From an uncultured Clostridia bacterium (GTDB taxonomy: Bacteria; Bacillota; Clostridia; Christensenellales; CAG-917), in the NCBI GenBank assembly GCA_947589475.1, contig CANQBO010000011.1, forward strand, positions 1-57,400: DNA of 57,400 nt. The letters run 5' to 3'. Every line of letters begins with the position of its first letter. The stretch's first letter is position 1. Below are positions 52,951 to 57,400 of the stretch, in pieces. The translations under genes and the position numbers were made by a program. The notes under the pieces are model-generated. The model had not been told where the DNA came from, did not search any database, and saw only the letters and a list, made by a program, of their open reading frames with translations.

Positions 52951-53970
52951 TCATTTCAACGTCAACAGTTTTTCGATTTTCGCGCATATCCTCGCGTTGT
53001 TGTCGAAGTCCATAGCGGCGACAAAATATCTCTCCGCGCTCAAGTGCGCCTCGCGCGCCCTGTTCAACTTCTCTTTGGCGAATGCAATTTCGATGAGCAT
53101 GCTGTTTTGCTCCTCCTGCACTGCGTCCTTGTCAGCGCCGCTCTCGTACACTCCGAGATTGACATTTTCGTAAACATCCCCCGCAAAGTGCCCTACTTCG
53201 CGCGTGACGACCGCGTCCTTCAAAATTATCCCCTCCGCTATGGACGGTTCAAGAGGATCTAGTATAACTATTCCCGACGGCAGAAGCCCCGCAAGCTCGT
53301 TCATAAAAATCGCCGACGCGTACTCGCCGCCCATCACGCGATATACCCTGCGTCCGCGCAGATGATCGAAGTATGCGCTTTCGCCCTCGGGACTTATCGC
53401 CCTCGTAAACAGCCGTCTTTGCCCGCCGCCTCTTGCGCTCTGTCCGCCGTCGCGCAGTCCCGCCGCGAGCACCGCCGCATACGCGCGCAATTCCGTCTCG
53501 TTCACGCTCAGCGCCTCAAGCTCCAAAATGTTGTCAAAATGGCACTTTGCAAGCCTCAAATGCTGATATGCCCTCCGAAAACTCGCTTTTTTGCGTGCGA
53601 GCAACGCCTCTATCTCGCTCCGGTTTTCCACAAGTTTGTCGTGTGACAAACTGCTTGCAAGATCGAAAATATAGTCCTTGATCATGGGCAGATCCGCGCC
53701 CGTCGCGTGCGGAGCCGTCGCGTCCACGACAGCGGCATTCAACTGCTTGATATATACGCCGTCAAGACTCGCGGGATCGCCCGAACAGTACCAAAGCTCC
53801 ACGTCAAGACCCTTGTCGCGCGCGTCCGCCGCTATCTTTTTTAGCATGCTCGACTTGCCTGTCCCGGGACCGCCCTTGAGCAATATCACGGGGTCGACGC
53901 TTCTCAAAGTCTCCTCATAAAAGCCTTTAAATCCATATGCCGTGTTGTTGCCGAGAAAATATCTTTCCAT
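52951..53970 (-). CDS. P-loop NTPase (PRK06851-like)
   Basis: A 339-aa protein with Walker A LLKGGPGTGKSSMLKKI at about residue 32 and a likely DNA- or partner-binding helical region in the middle (ALLARKKASFRRAYQHLRLAK). It resembles the PRK06851 group of uncharacterised Firmicutes ATPases; the role is unknown. ATG 53970 (MERYFLGNNTAYGF) is preferred because GAGGTGG lies just before it, five codons inside the longest frame. It is divergent from dpaA. Its position next to sporulation genes is suggestive only. Confidence 0.78.
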   Translation of the reverse strand: MERYFLGNNTAYGFKGFYEETLRSVDPVILLKGGPGTGKSSMLKKIAADARDKGLDVELWYCSGDPASLDGVYIKQLNAAVVDATAPHATGADLPMIKDYIFDLASSLSHDKLVENRSEIEALLARKKASFRRAYQHLRLAKCHFDNILELEALSVNETELRAYAAVLAAGLRDGGQSARGGGQRRLFTRAISPEGESAYFDHLRGRRVYRVMGGEYASAIFMNELAGLLPSGIVILDPLEPSIAEGIILKDAVVTREVGHFAGDVYENVNLGVYESGADKDAVQEEQNSMLIEIAFAKEKLNRAREAHLSAERYFVAAMDFDNNARICAKIEKLLTLK

Positions 53971-54081
53971 ATTCCACCTCGCCATATCTTATGCGCCCTT
54001 AGCCGCCTCGGGTGAATGCTCCGCCCGAACTTGTCCAAAACGCCACGCACCAACTTAAAAGCAACGCGCATACGATACAAT

Positions 54082-54798
54082 ATGAAAAACAATTTGACGG
54101 TCCATCGGACGGATGAAAGGATGTATTTTTTGCAGAAATTGCTTTCAAGCGAAAGCTTCGATCGCGACACGCACGTGTTTGCGCCAAACGTCGCGCTCGA
54201 CGAAGAAAAGCTGTCCGAAGTCGCCGACGGCGGGCGCGTCATATGCGGAAAATGCGCGGACGTCGTGAGAAATGCCGCCTCTTTGCGCGGCATAGACGTG
54301 TACGAGATAATGCGCGACGAAAAGTTTTTGGCGGTCAACTCCCGCCTCACGGCGGAGGGTGCCCTCATGCTCATGCTCGAACACTCTCTCATATCCATAA
54401 CCGACGCGCGCGTGCTTGTCATGGGTTTCGGGCGCATGGGAGCGGCTGTGGCGCGTCTCATGAACAAGCTTGAAATCTCCCTCGACATCGCCACAAACGG
54501 CTCTTCCCGTCCCGCCTACGCGTTCGCGGAGCGCGTCGTCCCGCTTGAGAGCTTTGACTTTGCGCCGTATGACGTCGTCGTCAACACAGTGCCGCATCCC
54601 ATCGTCAAGGACTCCGAGCTTCTCTCTTTGCGCGAAACCGTCGTCTACATCGACCTTGCCTCTTCGCCCGCCATAAACCTCGAATACGCCAAATATCTCG
54701 GGCTGGACGCAGACATCTACCCCGCCCTGCCCGCAAAAGTGTGTCCTCTGGGCGCCGCTCGCGCCATGAAAGACTACATAACGGAGGTGACAAAATGA
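54082..54798 (+). CDS. dpaA: Dipicolinate synthase subunit A
   Basis: A 238-aa NAD(P)-binding subunit (SpoVFA) of the spore-specific enzyme making dipicolinic acid from hydroxytetrahydrodipicolinate. The Rossmann loop ARVLVMGFGRMGAAVARLM is at about residue 118; VVNTVPHPIV and YIDLASSPA follow. The start is uncertain: ATG 54082 lacks a clear RBS, and ATG 54121 (MYFLQKLL) is an alternative. It is somewhat shorter than Bacillus SpoVFA. DpaAB is expected in the mother cell during sporulation, which marks the organism as a spore-former. Confidence 0.88.
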   Translation: MKNNLTVHRTDERMYFLQKLLSSESFDRDTHVFAPNVALDEEKLSEVADGGRVICGKCADVVRNAASLRGIDVYEIMRDEKFLAVNSRLTAEGALMLMLEHSLISITDARVLVMGFGRMGAAVARLMNKLEISLDIATNGSSRPAYAFAERVVPLESFDFAPYDVVVNTVPHPIVKDSELLSLRETVVYIDLASSPAINLEYAKYLGLDADIYPALPAKVCPLGAARAMKDYITEVTK

Positions 54799-55364
54799 CA
54801 AAACTCGGACTTTGCGTGACAGGCTCTTTCTGTACGCATGCGAACTTACTTAATATCCTCGACGGAATTTGCGAGAGCGGCTACGACATCACGCCCATTT
54901 TCAGCTTCAACGTCGCCACTCTCGACACCCGCTTTTTCAAACAAGCCGATTTTGAAGCAAAAATAGTCGAAAAAACAGGCAAAACTCCCATAAAGACCAT
55001 CGTCGAAGCAGAACCCCTCGGTACCTCGCGCCCCCTCGACATCATGCTCGTCGCGCCCTGCACGGGCAACACCCTCGCCAAGATCGCGCACGGCATCACC
55101 GATACGCCCGTCACAATGGCGGTCAAAGCACACTTGCGCAACGGCAGACCCGTCGTGCTCGCCATTGCTTCAAACGATTCCCTTGCCGCGAACGCCCACA
55201 ATATAGGCAGACTGCTCAACACCAAAAATATCTTTTTCGTGCCTTTCGGTCAGGACTCGCCCTCCAAAAAGCCGAACTCCCTCGTCTGCGACTTCTCGCT
55301 TGTCCTTCCGACACTCGCCTGCGCCCTCGACGGCAAACAACTCCAACCTCTGCTGTTGAGGTAA
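54795..55364 (+). CDS. dpaB: Dipicolinate synthase subunit B
   Basis: A 189-aa flavoprotein-like subunit (SpoVFB). KLGLCVTGSFCTHANLLNIL is the flavin-binding start; DIMLVAPCTGNTLAKIAHGITDTPVTMAVKAHLRN is the family motif. RBS GGAGGTG precedes ATG 54795, which overlaps the dpaA stop by 4 bases. It is followed by an element B terminator. Confidence 0.94.
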   Translation: MTKLGLCVTGSFCTHANLLNILDGICESGYDITPIFSFNVATLDTRFFKQADFEAKIVEKTGKTPIKTIVEAEPLGTSRPLDIMLVAPCTGNTLAKIAHGITDTPVTMAVKAHLRNGRPVVLAIASNDSLAANAHNIGRLLNTKNIFFVPFGQDSPSKKPNSLVCDFSLVLPTLACALDGKQLQPLLLR

Positions 55365-55515
55365 TTTATGTGCAGGGCTACTCGCCCCGCACCATCGGCA
55401 AGGGACTTCGTCCCCTGCACCCCAAGCTAAAAACGCGAGCTAGGCAAATATTTGCCGTCGCTCGCGTTTTCTGATTGTATGCATGTGCCAAACTCCTGCG
55501 GGATAGATTGATAAT
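55365..55515 (+). repeat. Element B copy: 3' trailer and terminator of dpaB
   Basis: Begins at the dpaB stop: TGCAGGGCTACTCGCCCCGCA, GGCAAGGGACTTCGTCCCCT, CACCCCAAGCTAAAAACGCG, stem CGCGAGC...GCTCGCG with inner GGCAAatatTTGCC, TTTT, then GTGCCAAACTCCTGCGGGAT. Confidence 0.78.
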
Positions 55516-55591
55516 GACGTTAGCATTGTCCAAGCGATTGTACGACCCCTGTCCGAGCTTTCGTATACACGTATTTCGCTGAGCGGTATAT

Positions 55592-55621
55592 AAAAACAGA
55601 CCCTCGCGGGGTCTGCTTTTT
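55592..55621. terminator. Bidirectional terminator before the small lipoprotein gene
   Basis: AAAAACAGACCC-TCGC-GGGGTCTGCTTTTT; a 7-bp perfect stem with A and T runs on the two sides. Confidence 0.85.
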
Positions 55622-55637
55622 GATGGTCTGTCAAAAG

Positions 55638-56018
55638 TTACTTAGCCGCTTTGACGCCTGCTTCGGAGCCGAAAATGACTATTTTGCCCGTTCTGTAAAC
55701 TTGTTCAAGACCTGCAAGACTGCCTAATGCGCCCGACGCTTCGATCGTCGCCTTCAAGTCGCTCTCCGCGGCTTTCGCGTCGTCTGTGCTCTTGTATTTG
55801 ATGACCGTGACCGTATCGGTCGGCGACTTGACGCCTGTGACGCCCCATTCGATCTTTGCCTCTTCTTCTTTGTCGGCTTTATAGCTACTCACCGTATATC
55901 CTTTCTTATCCAACTTCTTTGTGTAGCTGTCCGCATTGCACGCGACGAGGCACACGCCGAGGATCGCAACAAGCGCGATGATGGCGACGATCGCCATGAC
56001 TTTTTTGTTTGTTCTCAT
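55638..56018 (-). CDS. Small lipoprotein of unknown function
   Basis: A 126-aa protein. Residues 1-25 are a lipoprotein signal (MAIVAIIALVAILGVCLVAC, lipobox LVAC). The mature part (YTKKLDKKGYTVSSYKADKEEEA; VTVIKYKSTDDAKAAESDLKATIE; YRTGKIVIFGSEAGVKAAK) is a small alpha/beta domain with no family I can name. RBS GGAGGAT precedes ATG 56018. A strong promoter lies at 56050-56078. Confidence 0.85.
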   Translation of the reverse strand: MRTNKKVMAIVAIIALVAILGVCLVACNADSYTKKLDKKGYTVSSYKADKEEEAKIEWGVTGVKSPTDTVTVIKYKSTDDAKAAESDLKATIEASGALGSLAGLEQVYRTGKIVIFGSEAGVKAAK

Positions 56019-56049
56019 AAAGTTATCCTCCACTTGAGATGTTACACAA

Positions 56050-56078
56050 ATTATATGCCCGCAGCCGTCAAAAGTCAA
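56050..56078 (-). promoter_or_regulatory. Promoter of the small lipoprotein gene
   Basis: On the minus strand TTGACT (56073-56078), 17-bp spacer, TATAAT (56050-56055). Confidence 0.85.
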
Positions 56079-56173
56079 GAAAAGCTTAAATTTTTATTAA
56101 AATCATGAAGTCTCGAATTTTGATCGTGCCGTTTATGAGTTTTTAGCCTTGTTTCGACGCGGCATTTTTACAA

Positions 56174-56202
56174 TTGCATTCTAAGAAAAAATTTATTATA
56201 AT
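56174..56202 (+). promoter_or_regulatory. Promoter of the acyltransferase gene
   Basis: TTGCAT (56174-56179), 17-bp spacer, TATAAT (56197-56202), then six bases (GTGGCT) to ATG 56209. Leaderless geometry; no Shine-Dalgarno. Confidence 0.75.
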
Positions 56203-56208
56203 GTGGCT

Positions 56209-57216
56209 ATGGATACATCACTTGACAAACGCAATTACATTGTGGACATCCTTAAAATCATGGCGTGTTTCTTTGTTTTCCGCATCCATATGGGCTGGGG
56301 AAGCGCGAGCTATGTGCGGATCTTGTCACAATTTGTCGAGTGCGCCGTCCCCATATTCATATTTCTCACAAGTTACAACTATACGCAAAGCTGTCTTAAA
56401 AGCGGCGCAACGACTCTCAAACAGTTGTATTCCTTTGAAAGTTTGGCAAAAAAATTTTTCAGATTGATAGTGCCTTATTTGGTTTTTGCCATTGTTCAAC
56501 TTATCCTTATCTTGACGCTCAAGCCCGGCTATAAGTGGGGCAATGTTGCAATCAGCATGTTGGGCGGAGGCTACGGTCCCGGGAATTACTATTTGGTGTT
56601 GATGTTTCAAGTGATATTGATCTTCCCTCTTCTCTACTATTTTAACAAAAAACGTCCCGTCGTCACGTGGTTTGTGTGCTTGATATTCTACTTTGCGTAC
56701 AACATATTTATGACCTTTGTTTTTCCCGACGATCCGCACAATGTTACGACGGTGGGCGGCATTATATACAAATGGACGGTTTTCCGTTTTGTTTTTCTGC
56801 TGGACAGCGGCATCTACTTCTGTTTAAACCGTGACAAAATCAAAATATATCACCTTCTGATACTGATTTTGGCGGATCTTATCCCATTCATTTTGTCGCT
56901 GACGACTTCTTTGCCCACCATCTACGCGCGCGGCATTCCAAACAACTTTTTCGTGATAAGCATTGTCGGAATATGTTTAAAACTCTTTAAAAACGCCTCT
57001 TTCGGCAAACTCAACGGAGCGATCGCGTACTTAGGCAAAGCGACATGGCACATCTTCTTGTTTCAACAGCTCTACTTTTGGCTCATCGGAATATTAGGGT
57101 GGCGGCTCGGATTCGGTTATCTGTCGTTTCCGATATGTTTCTTTGGGGGATTGCTTTTTTACACCGTTCATACGGCAATATCAAAAGCCGCCAAAGCCAA
57201 AAAACAAGCGCGATGA
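56209..57216 (+). CDS. Acyltransferase 3 family membrane protein
   Basis: A 335-aa polytopic protein of the acyltransferase-3 (OafA/WecH) family, about ten helices. The N-terminal RNYIVDILKIMACFFVFRIHMGWG has the family Arg/His region, with the His at the end of the first helix. VPYLVFAIVQLILI and YLGKATWHIFLFQQLYFW are also typical. Members transfer acyl groups to cell-wall or secreted glycans; the acceptor is unknown. A GTG at 56203 is in frame, but ATG 56209 fits the promoter. Codon use is more AT-rich than in its neighbours. Confidence 0.88.
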   Translation: MDTSLDKRNYIVDILKIMACFFVFRIHMGWGSASYVRILSQFVECAVPIFIFLTSYNYTQSCLKSGATTLKQLYSFESLAKKFFRLIVPYLVFAIVQLILILTLKPGYKWGNVAISMLGGGYGPGNYYLVLMFQVILIFPLLYYFNKKRPVVTWFVCLIFYFAYNIFMTFVFPDDPHNVTTVGGIIYKWTVFRFVFLLDSGIYFCLNRDKIKIYHLLILILADLIPFILSLTTSLPTIYARGIPNNFFVISIVGICLKLFKNASFGKLNGAIAYLGKATWHIFLFQQLYFWLIGILGWRLGFGYLSFPICFFGGLLFYTVHTAISKAAKAKKQAR

Positions 57217-57289
57217 TTTTTCCTTATTTCATTTCGGTCCGCGCTCGGCGCTCCGCTTTAAAATACGATCGGATCTTGTCAGGATAAAC

Positions 57290-57319
57290 AAAAAACTCAT
57301 TCGTATGAATGAGTTTTTT
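57290..57319. terminator. Terminator of the acyltransferase gene
   Basis: AAAAAACTCATTCGTATGAATGAGTTTTTT is a perfect hairpin with A and T runs. The remaining 57320-57400 shows no feature that I can support. Confidence 0.85.
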
Positions 57320-57400
57320 GTTTTGGAAACCGGCATCGACATATCCTCCCGGGCCGTGTCCAGCCAAGTACTTTCTGCGCGGCTGAGCTTAACTTCTGTG

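Overview
The window reads as a chromosomal segment of a spore-forming anaerobe of the Bacillota, most likely class Clostridia. Supporting genes are both dipicolinate synthase subunits (dpaA/dpaB), a V-type ATPase operon, GTP-type PEP carboxykinase, a two-subunit [4Fe-4S] fumarase, a DUF4364 protein, a TM1266-type hydrogenase-system regulator, and sigma-A promoters with 17-bp spacers. A Christensenellales-like lineage is only a guess. No rRNA, tRNA, CRISPR, prophage or transposase was seen.

Layout. 0.3-3.6 kb: translation genes on the minus strand (rpmE, a DUF1385-PrmC fusion, prfA). 3.6-5.1 kb: a repeat cluster around a DUF559 endonuclease gene. 5.1-7.9 kb: an SsuABC/TauABC-like ABC importer. 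8.0-9.2 kb: a TM1266-like regulator and queH. 9.6-10.6 kb: a SLOG-fold gene behind two tandem, riboswitch-like leaders. 10.7-20.6 kb: one minus-strand unit rpiB-ntpH-I-K-E-C-F-A-B-D-FNT transporter, encoding a probably Na+-translocating V-ATPase. 20.9-22.7 kb: pckG. 23.9-32.4 kb: a nearly complete aromatic operon, aroF-tyrA-aroBA-aroC-pheA-aroEK-aroQ, preceded by a Phe/Tyr-rich leader peptide and an attenuator. tyrA is frameshifted as given. 32.7-33.7 kb: a diverged FMN-type riboswitch before an ECF transporter S component. 34.7-38.4 kb: a CPA2 antiporter, a MATE exporter and a toxin-antitoxin pair. 38.6-42.7 kb: a DUF6273 lipoprotein divergent from a small HTH regulator, a GH30-like hydrolase split at a G10 tract, and an AlkZ-related protein. 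42.7-45.4 kb: fumarase divergent from malic enzyme. 46.1-50.7 kb: a YkvI-like transporter whose tail overlaps a convergent gene, then a TPR protein and a membrane protein. 50.9-55.4 kb: asd, dapA, a P-loop NTPase, dpaA and dpaB. 55.6-57.2 kb: a small lipoprotein and an acyltransferase.

How the genes work together. PEP carboxykinase, malic enzyme and fumarase form a C4/PEP/pyruvate node. PEP feeds the DAHP synthase at the head of the aromatic operon. asd and dapA make the hydroxytetrahydrodipicolinate that DpaAB oxidises to dipicolinate.

Most notable signals: (1) the tandem SLOG leader, with conserved closing stem and loop, variable stems, and a terminator/antiterminator that holds the ribosome binding site; (2) the Phe/Tyr leader-peptide attenuator; (3) a diverged FMN riboswitch; (4) two dispersed structured repeat families, element A (GGGGGAGGCTCC...GGTGGTGGGGGTCCC) between genes and element B placed directly after the 3' ends of four genes; (5) several promoters placed so that the mRNA would be leaderless.
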